Shown here in pieces: positions 48,222 through 56,614 of a DNA stretch of 64,000 nucleotides. The notes under the pieces were generated by a model that saw only the letters and a program-made list of their open reading frames with translations, was not told the DNA's origin and made no database searches. Source of the stretch: Georgenia soli. GTDB lineage: Bacteria > Actinomycetota > Actinomycetes > Actinomycetales > Actinomycetaceae. The position numbers and the translations under genes were made by a program. The stretch is from assembly GCF_002563695.1 (NCBI RefSeq), contig NZ_PDJI01000004.1:3224001-3288000 (forward strand). Reading direction: 5' to 3'. Within the stretch, counting starts at the first letter, position 1, and the number at the start of each line of letters is the position of its first letter.

Positions 48222-49451
48222 GTGAACGAGCAGGACGCCGGCCGGGCCGGGCACGACCGACGACCCACGCCCGACCAGCCCGCCGACGGCACCCCGCAGC
48301 CCGCCGGCGACACGGCGCTCCTCGACCCGCACGGTCCCGACGACGAGCCCCAGGTCTCCCGCCGTGCGGTGACGATGGTGCTCTCGGGGGCCCTGCTCTC
48401 GGCCATGCTCCTCGTCATCATGCTGGTGCCGCTGCCCTATGCGGTCCAGCGACCGGGCCCGACGGTCAACACCCTCGGCAAGGTCGACGGGAAGCCGCTC
48501 ATCGAGGTCGACGGCGCGAAGACGTACCCGACCTCGGGCGAGCTGCGGCTCACCACCGTCTCGGTGGTGGGAGGTCCCGGGTACCCCGTGACAGCTGCCG
48601 ACGTCCTGGCCGGCTGGCTGGCCGAGGACGAGGTCGTGCTCCCGGTGGAGGCTGTCTTCCCCGACGGCACCACGCGAGAGCAGATCGACGAACAGTCGAC
48701 GGCGCAGATGACCTCCTCGCAGGACAACGCCACCGTCGCCGCCCTCCAGGAGCTGGGTTACGACGTCCCGATGGTCCTGACGGTGAGCGGCGTCGCCCCC
48801 GGGTCCGGGGCGGACGGCGTCGTGGAGCGCGGCGACGTCATCTCCTCCATCCAGCCCGAGGGGGAGGAGCGGACGCAGATCAGGAGCTTCTCCGACCTCT
48901 CCGCAGTCCTCGCCCGTACACCCGCCGGCACACAGGTGACGCTCGGGGTCGTGCGCGACGGCAGCGAGACCGACCTGAGCTTCGCCACCATGGGCCACCC
49001 GGACACCGCCCTGGGGCCGGCCGAGACGCCGCCCGGCTCCCTGCTGGGGGTGCTGCTCGACCCGCAGGTCGAGATGCCCGTCGACGTCGACTTCGACATC
49101 GAGAACATCGGCGGCCCGAGCGCGGGCACGATGTTCGCGCTGGGCATCATCGACACCCTGACGCCCGGCGAGATGACGGGCGGGGAGAAGATCGCCGGCA
49201 CCGGCACGATGGACCTCGCCGGGCACGTCGGGCCCATCGGCGGCATCCGGCAGAAGCTCGTCGGCGCGCAGCGGGCGGGCGCGGACTGGTTCCTCGCGCC
49301 CGAGGGCAACTGCAGCGAGGTGGTCGGCCACGTCCCCGACGGGCTGCGCGTCGTGCGGGTCGGCACGCTGGGCGAGGCGCGTCACGCGGTGGACGCCATC
49401 GCGGCCGGCGACGGCGGGTCGATGCCGACGTGCGAGGCCTCCGCCCGCTGA
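48222..49451 (+). CDS. PDZ and Lon-protease domain membrane protein
   Basis: This 409-aa protein has one membrane segment (about residues 48-75), a PDZ domain (VLTVSGVAPGSGADGVVERGDVISSI) and a C-terminal Lon-type peptidase domain with the serine in IENIGGPSAGTMFAL and the lysine in GGIRQKLVGAQRAG, so a Ser-Lys dyad is present. It should act on the outer face of the membrane. GTG at 48222 is preceded by CATGAT (48210-48215) with a 6-base gap. Homologues neighbour DUF2342 and UPF0182 genes in other Actinobacteria. Confidence 0.92.
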   Translation: MNEQDAGRAGHDRRPTPDQPADGTPQPAGDTALLDPHGPDDEPQVSRRAVTMVLSGALLSAMLLVIMLVPLPYAVQRPGPTVNTLGKVDGKPLIEVDGAKTYPTSGELRLTTVSVVGGPGYPVTAADVLAGWLAEDEVVLPVEAVFPDGTTREQIDEQSTAQMTSSQDNATVAALQELGYDVPMVLTVSGVAPGSGADGVVERGDVISSIQPEGEERTQIRSFSDLSAVLARTPAGTQVTLGVVRDGSETDLSFATMGHPDTALGPAETPPGSLLGVLLDPQVEMPVDVDFDIENIGGPSAGTMFALGIIDTLTPGEMTGGEKIAGTGTMDLAGHVGPIGGIRQKLVGAQRAGADWFLAPEGNCSEVVGHVPDGLRVVRVGTLGEARHAVDAIAAGDGGSMPTCEASAR

Positions 49452-49534
49452 CCCGCGAGGCCGCCGCCGGCTGACGGGGCCGCGCCGTCACGCCCGCCGT
49501 CGAGGGGGGGCTCCGGTACCGGCCTCGCCCGCCG

Positions 49535-50101
49535 TCAGGCGAACGTGGCGCGGAGCGCCTCCACCAGACCCGGCACGGCGTCCGGAGACCCGGCGACCGC
49601 GTCGTCGAAGTCGTGGCTGCGGCTGCGCAGCGCGCACCACGACTCCCCGGTGCGCAGGACCCCCGCGGCCATCCGGACGTCCTGCCGGTCCGGGTGCGCC
49701 ATGAGGTACTCGACGGCCGCCTCCGGGTCCCGCGGCATGTCCTGCTCCGCCTCGGGCGGGACCACCATGCGCTCGACGACGATGGCGGCGCCGTCGACCT
49801 CCTCCGGCCAGGCGAGCTGACCGAGCAGCTCCTCGATGGTCGACGCCTCGGGCAGCCCGTCCTGCTCGATGCTCGTCAGGTGCTCGGGATCCTCCTGGGC
49901 CGCGCGCACCGCCTCCGGCGGCAGCTCATCGGCGAGCGACGGCGTGGCGGCGACGGCGCCTGCCGTGCGGACCAGCGCGAACACGAACACCGGCGCGTCC
50001 CAGCCGAGGGTGGCGACGTGCCGCTCGATGTCGTCCACGGCCAGGCGTAGCGCGCGCTCGCGGGCGGTGGGGGAGGTGGGGCCGGGCTGCTCGTCGCTCA
50101 T
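49535..50101 (-). CDS. PPA1309-like conserved actinobacterial protein
   Basis: This 188-aa protein starts SDEQPGPTSPTARERALRLA and continues with DDIERHVATLGWDAPVFVFA, LVRTAGAVAAT, LGQLAWPEEVDGAAIVVERM and a late GESWCALRSRSHD. The family is conserved near UPF0182 genes in Actinobacteria and has no known function; no membrane or catalytic motif is seen. ATG at 50101 is chosen because AATGAT ends 7 bases before it; ATG codons at 50110 and 50113 are alternatives. The frame is open further upstream only because it runs through a repeat array. Confidence 0.78.
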   Translation of the reverse strand: MSDEQPGPTSPTARERALRLAVDDIERHVATLGWDAPVFVFALVRTAGAVAATPSLADELPPEAVRAAQEDPEHLTSIEQDGLPEASTIEELLGQLAWPEEVDGAAIVVERMVVPPEAEQDMPRDPEAAVEYLMAHPDRQDVRMAAGVLRTGESWCALRSRSHDFDDAVAGSPDAVPGLVEALRATFA

Positions 50102-50116
50102 GCCGGACATCATTGC

Positions 50117-50197
50117 GCGAGCAGGGGACAGGAGCGAAAGCCCGCGAGCAGGGGACAGGAGCGAAAGCCCGCGGGCAGGGGGCCGGAGCGAAAGCCG
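50117..50197. repeat. Three 27-bp tandem repeats
   Basis: Units 50117-50143 and 50144-50170 are identical and begin GCGAGCAGGGGACAGG; the third (50171-50197) differs at a few positions. They lie just upstream of the PPA1309-like gene in the divergent gap before the UPF0182 gene, where they may affect promoters of either. Confidence 0.9.
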
Positions 50198-50379
50198 AGA
50201 GCCCGACGGCTCGGGCCGCCAGGGGCCGCCGCGAACGGACCGTTTGTCCTTGTGGGAGGCAGGTGTGGGAACCTTGGACAGGGCCCCGGCGTTGTGCGTA
50301 TGGCACGTGGATGCCTCCGGGCCCGCCAGGGCAAGGCCCACCACGCAAGACAGTTGCACGACCTACCCGAAGGTGCTCA

Positions 50380-53300
50380 GTGACGTTCGCATCCGCCCCC
50401 CGTCGTCCCGGTCCGGACTCGGCCCCTCGCCGCCGCGGCGCCTTCGTACCGACACTTGTCGTGCTGGCCGTGCTGGCCGCCGCGGTCATGGCCTTCGCCC
50501 AGGTCTGGACCGAGGTCCAGTGGTACAGCCACCTCGGCTTCACGGACGTCCTCGTCCGTGAGTGGGTCACCCGCGCCATCCTGTTCGTCATCGGGTTCGC
50601 CGTCATGGCGGCGGCGGTGTGGCTCAACCTCCACCTCGCCTACTCGCGCCGGCAGATCTACCCGCCGACGACGCCGGAGGAGCGCAACCTCGACCGCTAC
50701 CGCGAGAGCATCGAGCCCCTGCGCCGGCTCATCATGATCGGGGCGCCGGTGGTGCTCGGGCTCTTCGCCGGCTCCTCCCTCAGCGGCATGTGGCGTCCGG
50801 TCCTGACGCTCCTGAACCAGGAGAGCTTCGGCAAGAACGACCCGCAGTTCGGTCTGGACATCTCGTTCTTCGTCTTCACGCTCCCGGTCGTGCGGTCGAT
50901 CGTCTCCTTCCTCATGACGGTCGTCTTCCTCTCCGCCGTGGCCGCCCTCATCACCCACTACCTCTACGGCGGGATCTCCCTCGCGCCGCGCCAGCAGAAG
51001 GTCTCCCCGGCCGCCCGGGTCCACCTCTCCGTGCTGGCCGCGATCTTCGTCGCGCTCATCGCCGTGAGCTACTGGCTGGACCGGTACTCGATGCTGGTGG
51101 GCGAGAACGACCGTTTCTCCGGCGCCTCCTACACGGACATCCACGCCACCCTGCCCGCCAAGGCGATCCTTGCCGGGATCGCGCTCGTCGTCGTCGTCCT
51201 CTTCGTCGTCTCCGCCTTCCGCGGCTCCTGGACCCTGCCGGTCGCCGGCATCGCGGTCATGATCGTCTCCGCGCTGGTGGTCGGCACCGCCTACCCGGCC
51301 ATCGTCCAGCGGTTCCAGGTGGAGCCGAACGCCCAGACGGTCGAGCAGCCCTTCATCCAGCGCAACATCGACGCCACGCTCGCCGCCTACGGCCTGGACG
51401 ACATCGATGTCGAGACGTACTCGGCCACCACCGAGGCCGAGGCCGGCCAGCTGCGGAAGGACAGCCAGTCCACCGCGTCCATCCGGCTCCTGGACCCGAA
51501 CATCGTCTCCCCGACGTTCAACCAGCTGCAGCAGAACCGCCAGTACTACGGGTTCCCCAAGGCGCTGTCGGTGGACCGGTACGAGATCAACGGCGAGAAG
51601 CGCGACACGGTGATCGCCGTCCGCGAGCTCAACCAGGACGGGCTCGGCGCCGACCAGCGCACCTGGATCAACGACCACACGGTCTACACCCACGGGTTCG
51701 GTGTGGTGGCCGCCTACGGCAACACGACGAGCTCCGACGGGCGGCCCGCCTTCTTCCAGCAGGGCATCCCGAGCGTCGGTGAGCTCGGCGACTACGAGCC
51801 GCGGGTCTACTTCGGTCAGAACAGCCCGGACTACTCGATCGTCGGCGCCCCCGAGGGCACCGACCCCTGGGAGCTCGACTACCCGGACGACGACGCCCCG
51901 AACAGTGCCGTCAACAACACCTACACCGGCGACGGCGGCCCGTCCGTGGGCTCGTTCTTCGACAAGCTGCTCTACGCGCTGAAGTTCGGCGACATGCAGA
52001 TCCTGTTCTCGGACCGCGTCACCCCGGAGTCGCAGATCCTGTTCGACCGCGACCCGCACAAGCGTGTGGCCAAGGTGGCCCCGTACCTCACGCTCGACAA
52101 CCGTGCCTACCCCGCGGTGGTCGACATGGACGGCAACCCGGACACCCCGAAGCAGCTGGTCTGGATCGTCGACGGCTACACCACGACGAACGACTACCCC
52201 TACTCGGCGCGCGAGTCGCTCGAGGAGGCGACGACCGACTCCGTCGTCGACGCCAACGGGCAGCCCGTCACCGTCGGCGCCATGCCGGAGAAGGTCAACT
52301 ACATCCGCAACTCGGTCAAGGCCGTGGTGAACGCGTACGACGGCGACGTCACCCTCTTCGAGTGGGACGACCAGGACCCGGTCCTGAAGACGTGGGAGAA
52401 CATCTTCCCGGGTCACATCACGCCGATGTCGGAGATCAGCGGTGACCTCATGAGCCACCTGCGCTACCCGGAGGACCTCTTCAAGGTCCAGCGCACGCTG
52501 CTCACCGAGTACCACGTCACGGACGCGGCCTCGTTCTACTCCGGCTCCAACTTCTGGAACATCCCGACCGACCCCACGGTCGCCACGGGCGTCCAGCAGC
52601 CGCCGTTCTACCTGACCATGCAGATGCCCGGGCAGGAGGACGCCCGGTTCTCGCTCACCTCGAGCTTCATCCCCGGTGGTAACACCGACCGCAACATCCT
52701 CACGGGGTTCCTCGCCGTGGACTCCGAGACGGGTGACACCGCCGGGAAGGTGCGCGAGGGCTACGGCAAGATGCGCCTCCTGGAGCTCCCGTCCGACGTG
52801 ACCGTTCCCGGCCCCGGGCAGGTGCAGAACAACTTCAACTCCAACCCGGCCGTCAACACCGAGCTGAACCTGCTGCGGCAGGGCAACTCGACCGTCCAGC
52901 TCGGCAACCTGCTGACCCTCCCGGTCGGTGGTGGCCTGCTGTACGTCCAGCCGGTGTACGTGCAGTCCGCCGCGGGCACGTCGTACCCGTTGCTCCAGCG
53001 CGTGCTCGTCGCCTTCGGTGACGAGATCGGCTTCGCCTCCACGCTGGACGAGGCGCTCGACGCCGTGTTCGGCGGCGACTCCGGGGCCACGGCCGGCGAC
53101 GCCGGCGTCCAGCCGAGCGACCAGCCGACCGACGGCGGCGACCAGCCCGGCGGGACCGCGCAGGTGCCGGCCGCCGCGCAGCAGCGCCTGACCGATGCGC
53201 TCGGCAAGGCTCAGCAGGCGCTCAGCGACAGCAACTCCGCGATGTCGCAGGGTGACTGGGCCGCCTACGGCGAGGCTCAGAAGCGGCTCAGCTCGGCGAT

Positions 53301-53415
53301 CTCGGACGCCATGGCGGCCGAGGCGGAGATCGCCAAGGCGGGCGGCGAGGTGCCTGACGGCGCGGCCACCCCGGCACCGAGCGACGGCGCCACCGAGCAG
53401 TCCACCGGCAACTGA
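50380..53415 (+). CDS. UPF0182 family membrane protein
   Basis: This 1011-aa protein has about seven N-terminal membrane segments (first at [18 protein letters not shown]), followed by a large domain of about 600 residues (LSVDRYEINGEKRDTVIAVR, YLTLDNRAYPAVVDMDGNP, HLRYPEDLFKVQRTLLTEYH, FSLTSSFIPGGNTDRNILTG) and an acidic Ala/Asp/Gly-rich C-terminus. UPF0182 members are conserved in Actinobacteria and cyanobacteria with no settled function. GTG at 50380 follows GAAGGTG; the upstream open frame crosses the 27-bp repeats and is not coding. A strong terminator follows. Confidence 0.93.
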   Translation: MTFASAPRRPGPDSAPRRRGAFVPTLVVLAVLAAAVMAFAQVWTEVQWYSHLGFTDVLVREWVTRAILFVIGFAVMAAAVWLNLHLAYSRRQIYPPTTPEERNLDRYRESIEPLRRLIMIGAPVVLGLFAGSSLSGMWRPVLTLLNQESFGKNDPQFGLDISFFVFTLPVVRSIVSFLMTVVFLSAVAALITHYLYGGISLAPRQQKVSPAARVHLSVLAAIFVALIAVSYWLDRYSMLVGENDRFSGASYTDIHATLPAKAILAGIALVVVVLFVVSAFRGSWTLPVAGIAVMIVSALVVGTAYPAIVQRFQVEPNAQTVEQPFIQRNIDATLAAYGLDDIDVETYSATTEAEAGQLRKDSQSTASIRLLDPNIVSPTFNQLQQNRQYYGFPKALSVDRYEINGEKRDTVIAVRELNQDGLGADQRTWINDHTVYTHGFGVVAAYGNTTSSDGRPAFFQQGIPSVGELGDYEPRVYFGQNSPDYSIVGAPEGTDPWELDYPDDDAPNSAVNNTYTGDGGPSVGSFFDKLLYALKFGDMQILFSDRVTPESQILFDRDPHKRVAKVAPYLTLDNRAYPAVVDMDGNPDTPKQLVWIVDGYTTTNDYPYSARESLEEATTDSVVDANGQPVTVGAMPEKVNYIRNSVKAVVNAYDGDVTLFEWDDQDPVLKTWENIFPGHITPMSEISGDLMSHLRYPEDLFKVQRTLLTEYHVTDAASFYSGSNFWNIPTDPTVATGVQQPPFYLTMQMPGQEDARFSLTSSFIPGGNTDRNILTGFLAVDSETGDTAGKVREGYGKMRLLELPSDVTVPGPGQVQNNFNSNPAVNTELNLLRQGNSTVQLGNLLTLPVGGGLLYVQPVYVQSAAGTSYPLLQRVLVAFGDEIGFASTLDEALDAVFGGDSGATAGDAGVQPSDQPTDGGDQPGGTAQVPAAAQQRLTDALGKAQQALSDSNSAMSQGDWAAYGEAQKRLSSAISDAMAAEAEIAKAGGEVPDGAATPAPSDGATEQSTGN

Positions 53416-53427
53416 GCACATCCGGAA

Positions 53428-53455
53428 GGGGCCGTCCGCAGCAGCGGGCGGCCCC
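53428..53455 (+). terminator. Terminator after UPF0182 gene
   Basis: Arms 53428-53439 and 53444-53455 form a 12-bp stem with one G-U pair and loop AGCA, beginning 13 bases after the stop. A short TTCGTCGTCC follows. Confidence 0.9.
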
Positions 53456-53846
53456 TTCGTCGTCCTCGGACACGGGGCGTCGGGGACTCGGGGCTGGGGG
53501 TGTCGGGGACTCGGGGCTGGGGGTGTCGGGGACGGGCTCGGGCGCCTGGGGGCTCGGGGCCCTGTGGCTCGGGCCCTCGGGGCCTGCGGCCCTCAGGGCC
53601 CCCGGGGTCCTCGGAGCCTCGGGGCCCGGGGACTCTTGGGACTCACGGGTACCGGGGGGCGGGTCGGGAGGGTCCGCGCGTCACGGCGACATGACGCAGG
53701 GCTGACACGCTGCGGTCGGGCCGGCAAGGTGCGGTCCGGCGTGGCACCTGGGGGCGCCCGAGATGCGCCTGCATCTCGCTGTGACCGAGGGCACGCTCGG
53801 ACGATTTGCCCCGAAGGTTCACGGCGACGTAACCTAAACATGTCGA
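53456..53846. other. G-rich gene-free region and tRNA promoter
   Basis: Bases 53479-53535 hold a 23-bp repeat (units at 53479, 53502 and a partial one at 53525) made of GTCGGGGACTCGGGGCTGGGG-like sequence, and the G-rich character continues to about 53680. CGAGATGC and GCATCTCG (53759-53778) form an 8-bp inverted repeat. -35 TTGCCC (53806-53811) and -10 TAACCT (53830-53835), 18 bp apart, are a good promoter for the tRNA. I see no protein-coding gene. Confidence 0.65.
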
Positions 53847-53923
53847 CGCGGGGTGGAGCAGTTCGGTAGCTCGCCGGGCTCATAACCCGGAGGTCGCAGG
53901 TTCAAATCCTGCCCCCGCTACCA
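53847..53923 (+). tRNA. Initiator tRNA-fMet (CAU)
   Basis: A 77-nt cloverleaf with encoded CCA. The acceptor begins CGCGGGG and ends CCCCGCUACCA, so base 1 (C) is unpaired with U72, a hallmark of initiator tRNA. The anticodon CAT is at 53881-53883 on a stem with three consecutive G-C pairs next to the loop, another initiator feature. The T-arm reads GTCGCAGGTTCAAATCCTGC. Confidence 0.95.
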
Positions 53924-53937
53924 CGAAGTAGTTGACC

Positions 53938-53970
53938 AGAAGGCCCGTACGCCACGCGTACGGGCCTTCT
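53938..53970 (+). terminator. Terminator after tRNA-fMet
   Basis: Perfect 15-bp arms (53938-53952 and 53956-53970) with loop CAC, starting 14 bases after the tRNA 3' end. Confidence 0.9.
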
Positions 53971-54295
53971 GTACATTCGGTCAGGATCTGGCCCGCCGGT
54001 CTGTCGGGCGCGGACGTCTCCGCCCGCACCGTCTCCGCCGAGAGGCTTCCCTCCTAACCGCTGCTCCCTGCTGCTCGGCCGCCGGCGCCGCTCGCCGCAG
54101 CTTGGCCGGTGCCGCTGGCCGCCGCTCGGCCGCCGGCGCCGCTCGCCGCAGCTCGGCAGGCGCCGTCGTAAGAGGAGATGGTGGCGGACCTCGAGGGGGA
54201 GACGTGACTCACGCGGGAATGTCCCGCCCTGCCATTGAGTTGAACTGTCAACTACTTGTACCGTGGAAACGCAGCCGACCGAACCAGGGAGACAC
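53971..54295. promoter_or_regulatory. Gene-free gap with direct repeat and putative operator
   Basis: A 30-base sequence beginning GCTCGGCCGCCGGCGCC is repeated exactly at 54073-54102 and 54124-54153. AGTTGA (54238-54243) and TCAACT (54248-54253) form a 6-bp inverted repeat with spacer ACTG, 43 bases before the dioxygenase-like gene, in a position and form suited to a MarR-type repressor. No gene is seen. Confidence 0.55.
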
Positions 54296-55237
54296 ATGAA
54301 CGCCAGCACCTTCACGCAGCCGGCCCCCGTCAGCAACCGTCCGGCGGAGGAGCTCCTCCCCGCCGCGACCGCGATGGGCACCGTGACCCTGCTCGTCGGA
54401 GACCTGGACCTCATGACGCGCTACTACCGCGACTACGTCATGCTCACCGTCCTGCGCGCCGAGGGCAACGAGGTCGCGCTCGGCCGCAACGGCCTCGAGA
54501 TCGTCGTGCTCCGCCACGACCCGAGCCTCCCGGCCGGCTCCCCGCGCAGCGCGGGCCTGTTCCACACCGCCATCCTCTTCGAGGACCGGGCGTCGCTGGC
54601 CACGGTCCTCGCCTCGCTCGCGGTGCACGCCCCGGGCACCTACGTCGGCTCGGGCGACCACGACGTCTCTGAGGCGTTCTACTTCACCGACCCCGAGGGC
54701 AACGGCATCGAGCTGTACTACGACCGCCCGCGCAGCACCTGGGAGTGGGTCGGCGGGCAGGTGAAGATGGGGACCAAGTGGCTCGACCCCAACCGCTTCC
54801 TCGCAGAGAACCTCACGGACTCCGCGAAGGAGCTCATCGCCACCAAGGACAAGCCGGAGACCGGTGCGGCGGACCTCGCGGGCGCCCTCCTCGGCCACGT
54901 CCACCTGCAGGTCGGCGACGTCCCCACCGCGCGCGAGTTCTACGTCGACAAGCTCGGTTTCGAGGAGACGACGTCGCTGGGCAACCAGGCCCTGTTCGTC
55001 TCCGCCGGCGGCTACCACCACCACATGGCGATGAACACCTGGAACAGCGCCGGTGCGGGTCCCCGTGTGCCGGCTCTCGGTCTGGGCGTCGTGGACATCG
55101 TCCTGCCCACCACCGAGCAGGTGGCCGCGGTCAACGCCCGCCTCGCCGGACAGGGCGTGGCCACCCGCCACGACGGCGCGGTGCTGCGGGTCAACGACCC
55201 GTGGAACAACCTCATCGAGATCCGCGCCGCCGCCTGA
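54296..55237 (+). CDS. VOC family protein, catechol 2,3-dioxygenase-like
   Basis: This 313-aa protein has two vicinal-oxygen-chelate domains, the first around TVTLLVGDLDLMTRYYRDYV, GLFHTAILFEDRA and GNGIELYYDRP, the second around GHVHLQVGDVPTAREFYVDKLGF, HHHMAMNTW and LIEIRA. Such proteins are extradiol-dioxygenase relatives that often respond to quinones or catechols; the true substrate is not certain. ATG at 54296 follows GGGAG by 6 bases. An inverted-repeat operator lies upstream. Confidence 0.87.
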   Translation: MNASTFTQPAPVSNRPAEELLPAATAMGTVTLLVGDLDLMTRYYRDYVMLTVLRAEGNEVALGRNGLEIVVLRHDPSLPAGSPRSAGLFHTAILFEDRASLATVLASLAVHAPGTYVGSGDHDVSEAFYFTDPEGNGIELYYDRPRSTWEWVGGQVKMGTKWLDPNRFLAENLTDSAKELIATKDKPETGAADLAGALLGHVHLQVGDVPTAREFYVDKLGFEETTSLGNQALFVSAGGYHHHMAMNTWNSAGAGPRVPALGLGVVDIVLPTTEQVAAVNARLAGQGVATRHDGAVLRVNDPWNNLIEIRAAA

Positions 55238-55252
55238 GCTGCGCGCGCCGGC

Positions 55253-55885
55253 TCAGCCGGCGTAGACGATCTCCACGCGGCGGTTGGCCGCACGGGTCGA
55301 CGGGTCGTCGGCGTCCTCCTGGACCGCCGGCCGGGTGTCGGCGAACCCGGCGACCTCGAGGACCAGGTCCGGGCGTACCCGGCGGAGCACGTCGGCGACC
55401 GCGGTGGCGCGGTCCGTCGAGAGCTGCTGGTTGTCCACGGCGCCGCGGACCGAGTCCGTGTGCCCACCGACGGTGACCGACGCGCCGTCAGGGATGTCCG
55501 AGATCAGCGCGGCGATCCGTTCTGCGGCGTTCGGCGGGACGTCGGCGCTGTCCGGGGTGAAGAGGATGTCGGTCGCGAGGCTGATCGTGGTCTCGCCGCC
55601 GTCGTTCTCGACCGTCTCGAGCGGGCGCACGGACCCTCTCGGGTCCCAGACGTGGACCGAGCCGCTGGGGTCCCACACATGGACCGAGCCGCTGGGGTCC
55701 CACACCCGCACCGATGCCGCGAGCTGCTCCGCCGTCGGCTCGGGGAGGTCCTCCGGCCCGCTCGGGGCCGCGTCCGCGGCAGGCGCCAGCACGACGGCGG
55801 ACGCGACGAGTGCGGCCGCGCCGACGGCGGCCGCGACGGCGACCGTCGCCGGTGTGCCGGAGGCTGTGGCGCGGCGGGCGCTCAT
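55253..55885 (-). CDS. Secreted OmpA-like domain protein with WDPSGS repeats
   Basis: This 210-aa protein has a signal-type N-terminus (about residues 12-40), three 9-residue repeats of V[RH]VWDP[SR]GS at about 59-86, and a C-terminal OmpA-like peptidoglycan-binding domain (SLATDILFTPDSADVPPNAA, GGHTDSVRGAVDNQQLS, NRRVEIVY). It should sit on the cell wall. ATG at 55885 overlaps the lipoprotein stop by 4 bp, so the two are co-translated. The repeat is unusual for OmpA-like proteins. Confidence 0.85.
   Translation of the reverse strand: MSARRATASGTPATVAVAAAVGAAALVASAVVLAPAADAAPSGPEDLPEPTAEQLAASVRVWDPSGSVHVWDPSGSVHVWDPRGSVRPLETVENDGGETTISLATDILFTPDSADVPPNAAERIAALISDIPDGASVTVGGHTDSVRGAVDNQQLSTDRATAVADVLRRVRPDLVLEVAGFADTRPAVQEDADDPSTRAANRRVEIVYAG
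55628..55708 (-). repeat. Three 27-bp in-frame repeats in the OmpA-like gene
   Basis: The units contain CCGCTGGGGTCCCACAC-like sequence and encode VRVWDPSGS, VHVWDPSGS and VHVWDPRGS. The period is 27 bp, so copy-number change preserves the frame. Confidence 0.85.
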
Positions 55886-56505
55886 CGGGTGATCGGGACG
55901 TCGGTGAACTCCGGGAGCTCGTCGAGCACGCGGACGTCCACGGTGTCGATGTCGTCCTGCGGGGCCGCGTAGACGCCCCACCAGACCATCGGTTCCCCGT
56001 TGGTGACCTTGGTGTAGACGTTGTCCGAGGTCCATTCCGTCGGGCCGCCGCCCACGATGTCGTACTCCTTGAGGTGCTCCCGGTCGACGAGCATCGGCGC
56101 GAAGCGACCGGCATGACCGACGATGTCGTGGACGCTCACCGCCTCCGTGTCGCTCACCGAGGAGAACTCCGGTGTGAGGACGAGCCGGAGCGTCATGACG
56201 TCCCCGTCGACGACGAGCGAGTGCACCCCGATGGTGGCGGTGTCCTCGCTGCCGGGAACGGTGTAGGCCTGCTCCACCAGGACGTCGGCGGGGTCGACGT
56301 CCGCCACGCCGGCGCTCGTGCCGCCGGCCGAGTCCTCACCGCCGCCTCCGGCGGAGGGGTCCTGCCCCGCCTTGCTGACCCCCTCCTTGCCGGCGCTCGT
56401 CCCCGACGTGCCCGCGGCGGTGTCACCCCCGCCGCTCGCCGAGCACGAGGTCAGCAGGGCCACCACCACAGCGGTGGCGACGGCGATCGGGGCGCGGCGC
56501 TTCAT
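55882..56505 (-). CDS. Lipoprotein, unknown function
   Basis: This 207-aa protein has a short signal peptide with lipobox LLTSC (Cys21), a Gly/Ser/Asp-rich linker (about residues 22-60) and a beta-rich domain (ATIGVHSLVVDGDVMTLRLVL, MVWWGVYAAPQDDIDTVDVR). It should be anchored on the outer membrane face. ATG at 56505 follows AAGGAG by 6 bases. It overlaps the OmpA-like gene, suggesting that the lipoprotein and the wall-binding protein form an envelope pair. Confidence 0.85.
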   Translation of the reverse strand: MKRRAPIAVATAVVVALLTSCSASGGGDTAAGTSGTSAGKEGVSKAGQDPSAGGGGEDSAGGTSAGVADVDPADVLVEQAYTVPGSEDTATIGVHSLVVDGDVMTLRLVLTPEFSSVSDTEAVSVHDIVGHAGRFAPMLVDREHLKEYDIVGGGPTEWTSDNVYTKVTNGEPMVWWGVYAAPQDDIDTVDVRVLDELPEFTDVPITR

Positions 56506-56614
56506 GAGCTTCTCCTTCGGACGAGGTGGCGCGGACATTATCGGACACCGCCCGAAGGTTGGGGTTCCTGCCCGAAAGACGGCCAGGAACGGCCGCGAAC
56601 GGCCGGGTCAGGCC

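Noticed and set aside
53847..53923. tRNA-fMet as an integration site for a mobile element
   Set aside because: No integrase, direct repeat of the tRNA 3' end or foreign gene block is visible on either side within the window.
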